A DNA stretch of 64,000 nt from JALHST01 sp038316335 (GTDB taxonomy: Bacteria > Bacteroidota > Bacteroidia > Flavobacteriales > Flavobacteriaceae), in contig JBBQAM010000008.1 of the NCBI GenBank assembly GCA_038316335.1, forward strand, positions 37,515-101,514, given 5' to 3'. This document shows, piece after piece, positions 17,780 through 25,297 of this stretch. A program made the translations under genes and the position numbers. The notes beneath the pieces are model-generated. The model was not told the origin of the DNA and did not search any database. It saw only the letters and a list, made by a program, of their open reading frames with translations. Numbering within the stretch: position 1 is the stretch's first letter; every line of letters starts with the position of its first letter.

Positions 17780-18109
17780 ATGAGTGACATAGAAGGAATA
17801 ACCAAGGCACTGATTAAATTCAGAAATGAAAGAGACTGGGAACAATTTCACAATCCCAAAGACCTTGCTATTGCCCTTAATATTGAAGCAGGTGAGCTTT
17901 TGGAGAACTTCTTATGGATATCTCATGAAGAAGCAGATAAGGAAAAAATAAAGGAGGAATTAGCTGATGTTCTTGCTTATTCTCTTCTATTAGCTGAAAA
18001 ATACGGATTTGATGTTAAAGATATTCTACTCGATAAAATCAAAAAAAACGGAGAAAAATACCCAATAGAAAAAGCAAAAGGAACTGCGAAAAAATATAAC
18101 CAGCTTTAA
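17780..18109 (+). CDS. MazG-like nucleotide pyrophosphohydrolase
   Basis: 109 aa, the full length of a single-domain MazG/DCTPP-type all-alpha NTP pyrophosphatase. The metal-binding pattern ExxE(12-28)ExxD is present: Glu36-x-x-Glu39 (NIEAGELLE) and Glu60-x-x-Asp63 (EELADVL), with KYPIEKAKG near the C-terminus as in the small MazG group. It should hydrolyse (d)NTPs to (d)NMP and pyrophosphate in the cytoplasm. The stop overlaps the ATG of the next gene (TAATG), so the two are translationally coupled. In this setting nucleotide depletion or clearance of modified phage nucleotides is a reasonable inference, not shown. Confidence 0.9.
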   Translation: MSDIEGITKALIKFRNERDWEQFHNPKDLAIALNIEAGELLENFLWISHEEADKEKIKEELADVLAYSLLLAEKYGFDVKDILLDKIKKNGEKYPIEKAKGTAKKYNQL

Positions 18110-20301
18110 TGATTTCGACTCAAGTAAAAATAAATCATTATGACTTTGAAAATAGTCTATTTGAAAACTTCAGCACTAATCATTTTGCCAAAGACCTTTG
18201 GCCTTTAGTTTATATTTTAAGTGATGGTGAAAACAAAACAGCATATGTTGGTGAAACTACAGATGTGTATTCTAGAATGGGTAGTCATTTAAAAAATAAG
18301 ACTAAAAGCAAGCTCACATCTGTTCATTTAATCACAAGTGAAAAATTCAATAAGTCAGCCACACTTGATATAGAATCCAATCTGATAAAATATATGTCGG
18401 GAGATAATATATTCAAGTTATTAAATGGAAATCTCGGACTTGCTAATCACAATTATTATCAAAAGAAAGAAGTTTATTGGGATATCTTTAATACGATTTG
18501 GAATCAACTTAGAGCAGAAGGTATATCTAAACACTCAATTAAGCATATTGATAATTCTGACCTATTTAAATACTCACCATATAAAAGCTTAACCAACGAA
18601 CAAAGCCAAGGGTTATTGCAAATACTACATAGTCTTGCAACGGGGAAATATGAGAATACAATTGTTGAAGGCGGCGCTGGAACAGGAAAGACTATTTTGG
18701 CCATTTTTCTATTTAAAATGCTTTCAAATGAATTAGAGGATTTTAGTTTTAAAGAATTTGGTGTAGAAGAAAAGATCTATTTAGATTTAGTTAATCAGAT
18801 AAAAAAGGTTTTTCCTAATCTTAAAATGGCATTAGTCGTCCCAATGTCTTCATTCAGAGCCACTTTAAGAAAAGTCTTTAAAAATATAAAAGGATTAAGT
18901 GCTAGTATGGTAATTGGGCCTGCTCAAGTAAGTAAAGAAAAATATGACTTACTTGTTGTTGATGAGTCTCACAGATTGAGAAGAAGAGTAAATCTAGGTG
19001 CATATTTCGGAGCGTTTGATAAAGCTTGCCTAGCGCTTAATCTTGATAAGCATCGGTCAAGTGAATTGGATTGGGTTACAATGCAATCAAAGCATACTAT
19101 TTTATTTTATGATGAAGGACAATCAATTAAACCGTCAGATGCCAAAAAAGAAGAATTTGACTTAATCAAAAAAAACGAGACGACTTCTATTCTCAAATTA
19201 AAGTCTCAGTTTAGAGTAAAGGGAGGAAATGCATACGTTGAATATGTAGATTCTCTATTAGGCAATAAATTAAAGAAAGGGGCTCCTAAATTCAATTCAA
19301 AGGAGTATGAGTTTATAATGTTCGATTCATTAGAGAAAATGATTGAACAAATAAAATTAAGGGAAATAGAAAGTAGCCTTTCAAGACTTATTGCTGGCTA
19401 CTCTTGGGAATGGAAATCAAATAAAGACAAAGATGCTTTTGACATCAAAATAGATGACGTACAACTAAAGTGGAATGGCACATCAAATGACTGGATTAAT
19501 TCAGAGGGGGCAATAAACGAAGTGGGCTGCATACATACTACTCAGGGTTATGATCTTAACTATTCTGGTATAATATTCGGCAACGAAATATCCTTTAATC
19601 CTGTGACCGAGGAAATCATAATTAATGAGGAAAACTACTTCGATAAAAACGGCAAACAGTCCATTAAAGACCCTACCGAGTTAAAGTCCTTTATAATCAA
19701 CATTTATAAAACTATTATGCTTAGAGGAATCAAAGGCACGTATATTTATGTTTGCGACCCATTATTGAGAGAATATTTCGAGTCTTTTATTCCTAAGTAT
19801 GCCTCAAATCAAATTGAGGTCAAATCATTGTTCAAAAGAGAAAATATTAAACCTTTTGAAAATGCAATTCCATTATTCAATCTCAAGGTAGCAGCAGGAA
19901 ATTTTGGAGATCTTCAAGAAGTTGAAGAGTTGGAATGGATAAATATTCCAGATAGAATTAAACCTAGTAAAGACTTATTTGCTTGTCAGGTGATTGGAGA
20001 GTCAATGAACAAGGTAATTCCAAATGGCGCATTTTGTTTATTCAGAAAATATTTAGGTGGTTCTAGGAATGGTCAAATAGTTCTAGTTGAAAATACTAAT
20101 ATGCATGACTCTGATTTCGGTTCTTGTTATACCGTTAAAGAATATGAAAGTACAAAACATGAAGATGAGAATGGATGGAAACACCAATCCATTATTTTAA
20201 AACCTCTATCCACTGATAGCACCTATGAGCAAATTGTGTTAGAAGATGAAGATTTGTCAACATTTAAGGTAATAGGAACCTTTGAATGTGTATTAGAATA
20301 A
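18109..20301 (+). CDS. GIY-YIG nuclease - DUF2075 superfamily 1 helicase - S24 peptidase-like fusion
   Basis: 730 aa with three parts. Residues ~30-100: GIY-YIG fold (LVYILSDG, AYVGET, then Arg56 in SRMGSHL, and Glu89 in DIESNLIKY). Residues ~155-570: DUF2075-type SF1 helicase with Walker A GGAGTGKT (188-195), Walker B LLVVDESH (281-288), FYDEGQ (333-338), SQFR (366-369), HTTQGYDL (476-483) and a late IMLRGIKGTYIYVCD motif. Residues ~590-730: S24/LexA-like domain with GESMN (Ser632) and YTVKEY (Lys677), the two residues expected of a Ser-Lys dyad. No signal peptide. It overlaps the MazG gene by 1 base. Family knowledge suggests DNA cleavage coupled to translocation with a self-processing or damage-sensing module; that it is anti-phage is inferred from the island. 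Confidence 0.85.
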   Translation: MISTQVKINHYDFENSLFENFSTNHFAKDLWPLVYILSDGENKTAYVGETTDVYSRMGSHLKNKTKSKLTSVHLITSEKFNKSATLDIESNLIKYMSGDNIFKLLNGNLGLANHNYYQKKEVYWDIFNTIWNQLRAEGISKHSIKHIDNSDLFKYSPYKSLTNEQSQGLLQILHSLATGKYENTIVEGGAGTGKTILAIFLFKMLSNELEDFSFKEFGVEEKIYLDLVNQIKKVFPNLKMALVVPMSSFRATLRKVFKNIKGLSASMVIGPAQVSKEKYDLLVVDESHRLRRRVNLGAYFGAFDKACLALNLDKHRSSELDWVTMQSKHTILFYDEGQSIKPSDAKKEEFDLIKKNETTSILKLKSQFRVKGGNAYVEYVDSLLGNKLKKGAPKFNSKEYEFIMFDSLEKMIEQIKLREIESSLSRLIAGYSWEWKSNKDKDAFDIKIDDVQLKWNGTSNDWINSEGAINEVGCIHTTQGYDLNYSGIIFGNEISFNPVTEEIIINEENYFDKNGKQSIKDPTELKSFIINIYKTIMLRGIKGTYIYVCDPLLREYFESFIPKYASNQIEVKSLFKRENIKPFENAIPLFNLKVAAGNFGDLQEVEELEWINIPDRIKPSKDLFACQVIGESMNKVIPNGAFCLFRKYLGGSRNGQIVLVENTNMHDSDFGSCYTVKEYESTKHEDENGWKHQSIILKPLSTDSTYEQIVLEDEDLSTFKVIGTFECVLE

Positions 20302-20388
20302 AAACAATAACACAACAAGGTATATAGTGCATGGCTTCCTAACGTTAGTCGCGACTACATATACAAACCGTTCACCACATAAAAAGAA
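20302..20388. other. Structured spacer after the MazG-helicase pair
   Basis: Holds AACAAGGTATATAGTGC and, 30 bases on, CGACTACATATACAAACCG: imperfect arms (GTATATAG / CTACATATAC) around a centre with the perfect palindromes TAACGTTA and TAGTCGCGACTA. Compare 17686-17779. Confidence 0.4.
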
Positions 20389-21228
20389 ATGAATTCTATT
20401 TGGTCAAAATATGAAGTGGAGTTAATTTTAAATGATTATTTCCGGATGCTGGATATGGAGATATATGGCCGATCCTATAAGAAATCTGAATTCAGAAAAG
20501 CACTACGCCCAGCATTGAATAATCGAAGTGAGGGATCGATTGAATTTAAGCATCAAAATATTAGTGCAGTTCTGTTAAAATATAAATTGCCTTACATAGT
20601 TGGGTACAAACCTAGAGCTAATTATCAGGCACTTTTGGAGGAATTGGTGCTAGAATATTTGGTTAAAAGAAAGGAATTGTATAATCTGTTTTCAAAATTC
20701 TCGGATGAAGGAATAATCACTAAGCCTAGGAATATTGAATTTTCAAAGTTGGTGGTTGCCACTCCAAAAAATGTATTTATAAAAGAACAAAATCCTGAAT
20801 ATTCAGTTACATTGAGAAACCCAGATTATTTAGAAATCGAGCAGCGAAATAGAAATTTGGGGGAATCAGGCGAAGAATTGGTTCTTGAATATGAGAAGTG
20901 GCGATTGATTAATTCAGGAAATGAAAAGTTGGCTGAAAAAGTAGAATGGGTTTCAAAGGAGCAAGGGGATGGTGCGGGTTTTGACATCTTATCGTATAAT
21001 GAAAATGGTAATGATAGATATTTGGAAGTAAAAACTACAAAATTAGGAGAATTGACACCGTTTTACTTCACACAGAACGAGTTGCGATTTAGTCAAAAAA
21101 AATCAAAGGAATATTACTTATATAGAGTATTCAAATTCAATCAAAGTCCTAATATATTTATCAAGAATGGCAGCTTCGATGCCATCTGTAAATATGAACC
21201 AACAACTTTCATAGGACAATTAATATAA
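20389..21228 (+). CDS. DUF3883 domain protein (PD-(D/E)xK nuclease-like)
   Basis: 279 aa. Residues 1-95 (WSKYEVELILNDYF, SEGSIEFKHQNISAVLLKY, YIVGYKPRANYQ) are the conserved N-terminal module often found ahead of restriction-type nuclease domains. Residues ~155-260 are DUF3883: GESGEELVLEYEKW, then DGAGFDILSYNENG and RYLEVKTT, giving Glu162, Asp199 and Glu213-x-Lys215 as a PD-(D/E)xK-type active site, followed by FYFTQNELRFSQ. Related proteins cut or bind DNA in restriction and defence loci. Length fits the stand-alone family. It is separated from the helicase by a palindromic spacer rather than coupled to it. Confidence 0.85.
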   Translation: MNSIWSKYEVELILNDYFRMLDMEIYGRSYKKSEFRKALRPALNNRSEGSIEFKHQNISAVLLKYKLPYIVGYKPRANYQALLEELVLEYLVKRKELYNLFSKFSDEGIITKPRNIEFSKLVVATPKNVFIKEQNPEYSVTLRNPDYLEIEQRNRNLGESGEELVLEYEKWRLINSGNEKLAEKVEWVSKEQGDGAGFDILSYNENGNDRYLEVKTTKLGELTPFYFTQNELRFSQKKSKEYYLYRVFKFNQSPNIFIKNGSFDAICKYEPTTFIGQLI

Positions 21229-21581
21229 AAATTGCGAATACCATAAACTACTTTTTAGGGGTCGAATAATCTTAACTCCTGCACCAAAAAATATTACCGA
21301 ACTGTATTTGACACCTTCTAGCGACAGGCAGTCCGGCCCATAATTTTCTGTCACTCTATTTTTCTTTTTGCTAATGATCAAGCGATTTTCACACGGGCGT
21401 ATAGATGAATTTGATGTATACGATGTTAGATTATCAAGTCAAGTAGAAAATGGTATTAGAATTTATTAAATAAAAAATAAAAATGCTCAAAAATGAAATA
21501 TTTTTGGCACGCCTCTGGCGAATTATTCTTCAAATTTTGTAGGCATGCTATATTCTAATAATCTACTTTCTGAATCTGTTT
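21229..21581. other. AT-rich gap
   Basis: 353 bp. I see a short frame from ~21495 (MKYFWHASGELFFKFC) that stops before the next gene; it could be a broken 5' end of that gene or chance. Otherwise nothing. Confidence 0.3.
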
Positions 21582-22031
21582 TTGTATAATGATTCTTTTG
21601 CATTTGAAGCGGTAGAAATCATAAAAAGCCATAGTGGCTTGTGCTGCAATTCAAAACTTGAAGTAAGCTTACAAGATATTCAGGCCATTATGAAATTGAT
21701 AAAAGAACTTTCGGATCATTATCAGCATAAACACAGTGTAACCTCTACCGATACGCTTATCAGTAAAATTATTTTGGGCACTTTGGGGTGTCTTCCCGCT
21801 TTTGACCGTTTTTTCATAGATGGTGTTAAAGAACTCGGCTATGATTTCAAATCGTTAAAAGAGAAAAGTTTGATTAAGCTTTTTGAGTTTGTCGATGATA
21901 ATAAAGATGAATTGACAGCAATTCAAAAAAAGCATCCCCAATACCCTATAATGAAGTTGGTAGATATGTATTTCTGGCAGATTGGGTTTGAGAAGTACAA
22001 TAAGAATTATGCCAATATTCCAGCTAAATAG
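21582..22031 (+). CDS. Hypothetical island protein, possibly 5'-truncated
   Basis: 149 aa as read from a TTG at 21582; no ATG exists upstream before a stop at 21540, and the first in-frame ATG is ~36 codons in. The conserved-looking core is ISKIILGTLGCLPAFDRFF, then FIDGVKELGYDF and MKLVDMYFWQIGFEKYN. I recall similar stretches in larger unnamed Bacteroidetes proteins, usually with more residues in front. All-alpha by eye, cytoplasmic, no catalytic motif. Either a non-ATG-started small protein or the C-terminal part of a broken gene. Confidence 0.5.
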   Translation: MYNDSFAFEAVEIIKSHSGLCCNSKLEVSLQDIQAIMKLIKELSDHYQHKHSVTSTDTLISKIILGTLGCLPAFDRFFIDGVKELGYDFKSLKEKSLIKLFEFVDDNKDELTAIQKKHPQYPIMKLVDMYFWQIGFEKYNKNYANIPAK

Positions 22032-22118
22032 TTGCTTAAAGCTATATAGCTGATTTATGATGTTGATGGGTGTTGATAAGTCCTACCATAAAAGGAGGTT
22101 CTAGTCCCTATATAATGT

Positions 22119-22126
22119 TAATTTTG
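22119..22126 (+). promoter_or_regulatory. -7 promoter box (TAATTTTG)
   Basis: Exact match to the Bacteroidetes TAnnTTTG motif, 28 bp upstream of the putative toxin gene of the three-gene set. No good TTTG at the expected -33 spacing. Confidence 0.45.
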
Positions 22127-22154
22127 CATTAATATAAACCTACAGGTTGATAAT

Positions 22155-22703
22155 TTGGAAATTTTACCTATTTTTGTATCGCAAAGCAACGGCATTTATG
22201 CAATTCGTCAGGATGGCGAAACGTTGGATGCCTTGGAAATTCTACAAGACAATTGGAGCAATCCAGAATATGTTTATGAATTTTTCAAGGTTAACCGCCA
22301 GTTGCTAGACCAGGCACGTTATCGTGACTACACAGCTCAAGAAGCCGCCATAAAAACGTTAGAAGATGCTGTGATACTTTTTGACCAGTTAGAGCAATAC
22401 GCACAATCAGGATTTGAAAGCCATGAACAAAACCTTTCCGATTTCTTCACTCCCCTGCACAAGAATGAAACAAATCTTCCCCCGTACCAAGCCTCCAAAG
22501 CCTATGGAGTACAAATCAAAAACAGTTGGCTAAGGCTGTACGCCATTCGATTAGATGTCAATTGTTATATTATCACAGGTGGCGGCATTAAATTGGTAAA
22601 TGCCATGCAAGACGTCCCTTATCTTGCCGAGCAATTAGAATATTTAGCGCAAGCACAACGTTATCTAGAAGAAAACCAAGTACTGTTTCCAGAAGACCTT
22701 TAA
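22155..22703 (+). CDS. Putative toxin-position protein of a three-gene HTH/SecB-like set
   Basis: 182 aa, starting at a TTG (MEILPIFVSQSNGIYAIRQD); no ATG is available nearby in frame. The N-terminal 80 residues are helical. The C-terminal part NSWLRLYAIRLDVNCYIITG, GGIKLVNAMQDVPYLAEQLEY, AQRYLEEN has the strand-strand-helix look of RelE/HigB-like proteins. I recognise it as the partner that commonly precedes an XRE-type regulator in Bacteroidetes. Toxin role is inferred from position (first gene, 6 bp before the HTH gene, followed by a SecB-like chaperone), and no catalytic residue can be named. Confidence 0.6.
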   Translation: MEILPIFVSQSNGIYAIRQDGETLDALEILQDNWSNPEYVYEFFKVNRQLLDQARYRDYTAQEAAIKTLEDAVILFDQLEQYAQSGFESHEQNLSDFFTPLHKNETNLPPYQASKAYGVQIKNSWLRLYAIRLDVNCYIITGGGIKLVNAMQDVPYLAEQLEYLAQAQRYLEENQVLFPEDL

Positions 22704-22709
22704 GCAAAT

Positions 22710-23219
22710 ATGAGCAGACCCAACTACAATAAGAAAGAATTTAAAAAATTGGTTTCCAAAACCCCCTCGGGTTTTATGAAACGACAAGAGACAACCCGAG
22801 AAGACCGAAAAAATAAAATGCGCAGTGCGAAGTTAGCGTTAAGTATTCTGGCTATTCTTGATTTCAAAAAAATGTCTCAAGTCGCACTTGCGAAAAAAAT
22901 GGATGTAACGCCTCAACAAGTAAGTAAGATTTTAAAAGGTCAAAGCAACTTCACTTTTGAGACCATTGACAAGTTGGAAAAAGCATTGGGCTATACTGTA
23001 GTTTCCGTAAATATTATAGATTTTGAAAGAGAGGCCCGAAAAGCCGAGTTCGTAATGAAAGATATGACCGAAAGAACCATTCAGGTCAAAACCACAAAAC
23101 AAAGAGCCGCTGAACATATTACAATAAAGGACAATTTTCATTATAGAAGCATTTTTGAATTCAACCAATTCAATAGTTTATCCATTGCCAACGACAACTT
23201 AAGACCTACGGGATCATAA
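22710..23219 (+). CDS. XRE-family HTH protein, putative antitoxin with C-terminal extension
   Basis: 169 aa. The HTH spans ~residues 50-95: LSILAILDFKKMSQVALAKK, MDVTPQQVSKILKGQSNFTF, ETIDKLEKAL, a Cro/C1-type fold as in HigA antitoxins. Beyond it is a ~65-residue hydrophilic tail (RKAEFVMKDMTERTIQVKTT; FHYRSIFEFNQFNSL). In known toxin-antitoxin-chaperone systems such a tail is the chaperone-addiction segment bound by the SecB-like partner. Its start is 6 bp after the upstream gene and its stop 1 bp before the next ATG. It likely represses the operon. Confidence 0.75.
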   Translation: MSRPNYNKKEFKKLVSKTPSGFMKRQETTREDRKNKMRSAKLALSILAILDFKKMSQVALAKKMDVTPQQVSKILKGQSNFTFETIDKLEKALGYTVVSVNIIDFEREARKAEFVMKDMTERTIQVKTTKQRAAEHITIKDNFHYRSIFEFNQFNSLSIANDNLRPTGS

Positions 23220-23220
23220 T

Positions 23221-23664
23221 ATGCCTTCATTCAACGATTTAGGATTTGCATTTGTAAATATCAAGACCAGTCAGTTTGCGGTTATTGAGGAAGCGTATCG
23301 CAAAACAGGCGAATTGGCCATTCAAGCGGATAACCAATACGGGGTTTCCATTGAAAAAAGACAAATCGTAGTAAAATTACATTTTCGATTCTATAAAACA
23401 GAATCTCCCTTTATTTCCATAGAGGTAGCCTGTTATTTCGAAATCGATAAAAAAGGTTGGAAACAACTAATCAATGAAAATGGTGATGTTCTTCTTCCTA
23501 AAAATCTTTTATCCCATTTAACCGTTCTTACAGTCGGTACTACCCGAGGCATTCTACACAGCAAAACCGAAGGTACCCGATATAACAAATACATTTTACC
23601 AACCATCAATGTGAATCATCTTGTAGTAGAGGATGTACTTTTTACGGCGGAAGAACTAGTGTAA
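23221..23664 (+). CDS. SecB-like chaperone (putative TA-associated)
   Basis: 147 aa, the usual SecB length. The order of strands and the C-terminal motif fit SecB: a long beta segment (QIVVKLHFRFYKTESPFISI, EVACYFEI), then a helix LLSHLTVLTVGTTRGILHSK and NKYILPTINVNHLVVEDVLF, matching SecB's surface-cysteine-less end where TRG-type turns precede LPxINxxxL. Cytoplasmic. Immediately follows the HTH gene. I infer it stabilises the antitoxin, as Rv1957 does for HigA in Mycobacterium tuberculosis. A role in general export is less likely given the setting. Confidence 0.65.
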   Translation: MPSFNDLGFAFVNIKTSQFAVIEEAYRKTGELAIQADNQYGVSIEKRQIVVKLHFRFYKTESPFISIEVACYFEIDKKGWKQLINENGDVLLPKNLLSHLTVLTVGTTRGILHSKTEGTRYNKYILPTINVNHLVVEDVLFTAEELV

Positions 23665-23757
23665 TTCTCATAAATAGATAACATTGTGGCTTCTACCCTT
23701 TGCGCCAACGGATTTATTTCAAAAGATATTTGAAACGTTTACAAACTAGAAACAACG

Positions 23758-24468
23758 ATGACCTTTGCGGAAAAAGTAATTGCCTTCCATAAAAATCTGA
23801 AATTTCCAGATGAAGTAAATCTTCCAAAGAACATTTCGGTCATGAATCCCTTTAATACGACTGATAAATCCTCGATTGAAACGCTTAGAATATCCAACGA
23901 ATTTTACAAAAAGTTTTATTCCGACAATGCGCCCCGTCACTTGATTTTAGGAATCAATCCCGGAAAATCAGGAGCTGGCATTACAGGAATACCGTTTACC
24001 TCACCTGTGTCCCTCAAAGAAGTTTGTGGAATTGCCTGTTCAGATAATGGCATTGAAGTATCAGGAAGGTTTTTGTACGAGGTAATAAAAAAGTATGGTG
24101 GTGTTGCATCTTTCTATTCCAAATACTTGATAAGCAATGTTTGCCCTCTAGGTTTCCTAAAAAGAACCGACACCAATAGAGAGGTCAACAGAAACTACTA
24201 CGATTATATAGATTTAATGGTTTCCACTACTCCGTTTATTGTTAAAACCCTTAAACAACAAATTGATCTTGGCATTCATACCGATAAAGTATATTGTTTG
24301 GGTAATGGGGAAAATTACAAATACTTGGGTAATCTTAATGAAGAGCATGGTCTTTTTGGTGAAGTGATTCCATTACCTCATCCTAGATATGTTGCTCAGT
24401 ATAAAAAGCGCGAGGAAGAAATTTATATCAATACCTATTTGGATATACTAGGAACTGGGGCACTATAA
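23758..24468 (+). CDS. SMUG2-type uracil-DNA glycosylase family protein (DUF4918)
   Basis: 236 aa. The family signatures are clear: HLILGINPGKSGAGITGIPF (active-site loop after strand 1), SNVCPLGFLKRTD, VYCLGNGENYKYL, and the closing IPLPHPRYVAQYK, the equivalent of the UDG Leu-intercalation/His motif. Members remove damaged or uracil bases from DNA. Within the island it could act on modified phage DNA or simply be repair cargo. Last gene before the repeat cluster and tRNA-Asn; 93 bp after the SecB-like gene, probably separate. Confidence 0.85.
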   Translation: MTFAEKVIAFHKNLKFPDEVNLPKNISVMNPFNTTDKSSIETLRISNEFYKKFYSDNAPRHLILGINPGKSGAGITGIPFTSPVSLKEVCGIACSDNGIEVSGRFLYEVIKKYGGVASFYSKYLISNVCPLGFLKRTDTNREVNRNYYDYIDLMVSTTPFIVKTLKQQIDLGIHTDKVYCLGNGENYKYLGNLNEEHGLFGEVIPLPHPRYVAQYKKREEEIYINTYLDILGTGAL

Positions 24469-24596
24469 AATTGTTTTAGCTGGAAATAAACACAAAATAG
24501 TCTCAAGATATAATATCCACGTGAAAATAGAAAAGAACAGCCTAATTTCAAAATATGGATTTATAGGACCAATTTGTTGTACCTATGTTGTACCCA
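24469..24596. other. Short gap with a direct repeat
   Basis: Contains GTTGTACC twice (24576 region, TTGTTGTACCTATGTTGTACCC) just before hairpin repeat 3. Meaning unclear. Confidence 0.3.
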
Positions 24597-24599
24597 CCT

Positions 24600-24760
24600 A
24601 AAAAGAAAAAGCCATCCGATTGGATGATGCTGTGCATTCTTTCACAATGCCACCGGGCCGGCTCGCCCCATCGCGAAAACAGTCCACCGGACTGTTTTTT
24701 AACGCTCGGTCGCCTCGTTGGGCTTCCCGCCAAGGCGGGACAGGCTTCTCCCCCAAGGGA
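24600..24760. repeat. Mosaic hairpin repeat, copy 3
   Basis: Same module order as copy 1, shorter in the middle (the GCTTTGCCAACGCTTCAGC part is missing). Keeps all three hairpins: CCATCCGATTGGATG, CAGTCC-ACC-GGACTG and CCCGCC-AA-GGCGGG. Confidence 0.85.
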
Positions 24761-24959
24761 ATAAAAACCAAAAAACCATCCGAATGGATGATGCTGTGCA
24801 TTCCTTCACAATGCCACCGCGCCAGCTCGCCCATTGCTCACGCAATGTCGCACTAAAACAGTCCACCGGACTGTTTTTTAACGCTAGGGCGCCTCTTGGG
24901 CTTCCCGCCAAGGCGGGACAGGCTTCTCCCCCAAGTTTTTCTTACGAAAAAAGCCACTG
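24761..24959. repeat. Mosaic hairpin repeat, copy 4
   Basis: Directly abuts copy 3. Begins ATAAAAACCAAAAAACCATC and runs on to the TTTTTCTTACGAAAAA stem and half of the tRNA terminator hairpin (GCCACT), where it stops. Confidence 0.85.
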
Positions 24960-24994
24960 GAATCAAATAAAGGCTACTGCCAAAATTCTCAGCG

Positions 24995-25206
24995 CGCCGG
25001 CTTTGCCAATGCTTCAGCTCGCCCATTGCTCTCGCAATGTCGCGCGAAAACAGTCCACCGGACTGTTTTTTAACGCTCGGTCGCCTCGTTGGGCTCCCCG
25101 CCAAGGCGGGATAAACTTCTCCCCCAAGTTTTTCTTACGAAAAAAGCCACTATTTCTAGTGGCTTGTCGTCGCTGTCGCTCCTCCTCTTGGGCTCGAACC
25201 AAGGAC
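24995..25206. repeat. Mosaic hairpin repeat, copy 5, running into tRNA-Asn (right att-like copy)
   Basis: 212 bp nearly identical to 14960-15173 and in the same orientation. It includes the ACAGTCC/GGACTGT and CCCGCC hairpins, the terminator of the tRNA and the tRNA 3' end. Together the two copies bracket ~10 kb. Confidence 0.85.
25140..25163 (-). terminator. tRNA-Asn terminator
   Basis: On the minus strand GCCACTA-GAAA-TAGTGGC followed by TTTTTT, 16 bp after the tRNA end. The same hairpin exists at 15115-15139 in the partial copy. Confidence 0.8.
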
Positions 25207-25252
25207 CCTCTGATTAACAGTCAGATGCTCTAACCAGCTGAGCTAAGGAGGA
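25179..25252 (-). tRNA. tRNA-Asn (anticodon GTT)
   Basis: 74 nt without CCA. On the minus strand: acceptor TCCTCCT pairs with AGGAGGA; D-arm GCTCAGCTGGTTAGAGC; anticodon arm TCTGA-CTGTTAA-TCAGA giving anticodon GTT; variable loop GGGTC; T-arm CTTGG-TTCGAGC-CCAAG; discriminator G. It is the integration site for the island to its left: the T-arm and beyond are duplicated at 15160-15173. Confidence 0.95.
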
Positions 25253-25297
25253 ATTTCACGTTATTTTAGCGTCTTTATTGACGATTTTTAAGGGCCT

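Noticed and set aside
20302..20388. True integron attC site
   Set aside because: The ends do not match the RYYYAAC/GTTRRRY core, and no integron integrase is present. Kept only as a structured-spacer observation.
24995..25206. Tandem repeats as a CRISPR array
   Set aside because: Units are ~200 bp, with internal hairpins and no regular short spacers; no cas genes nearby.
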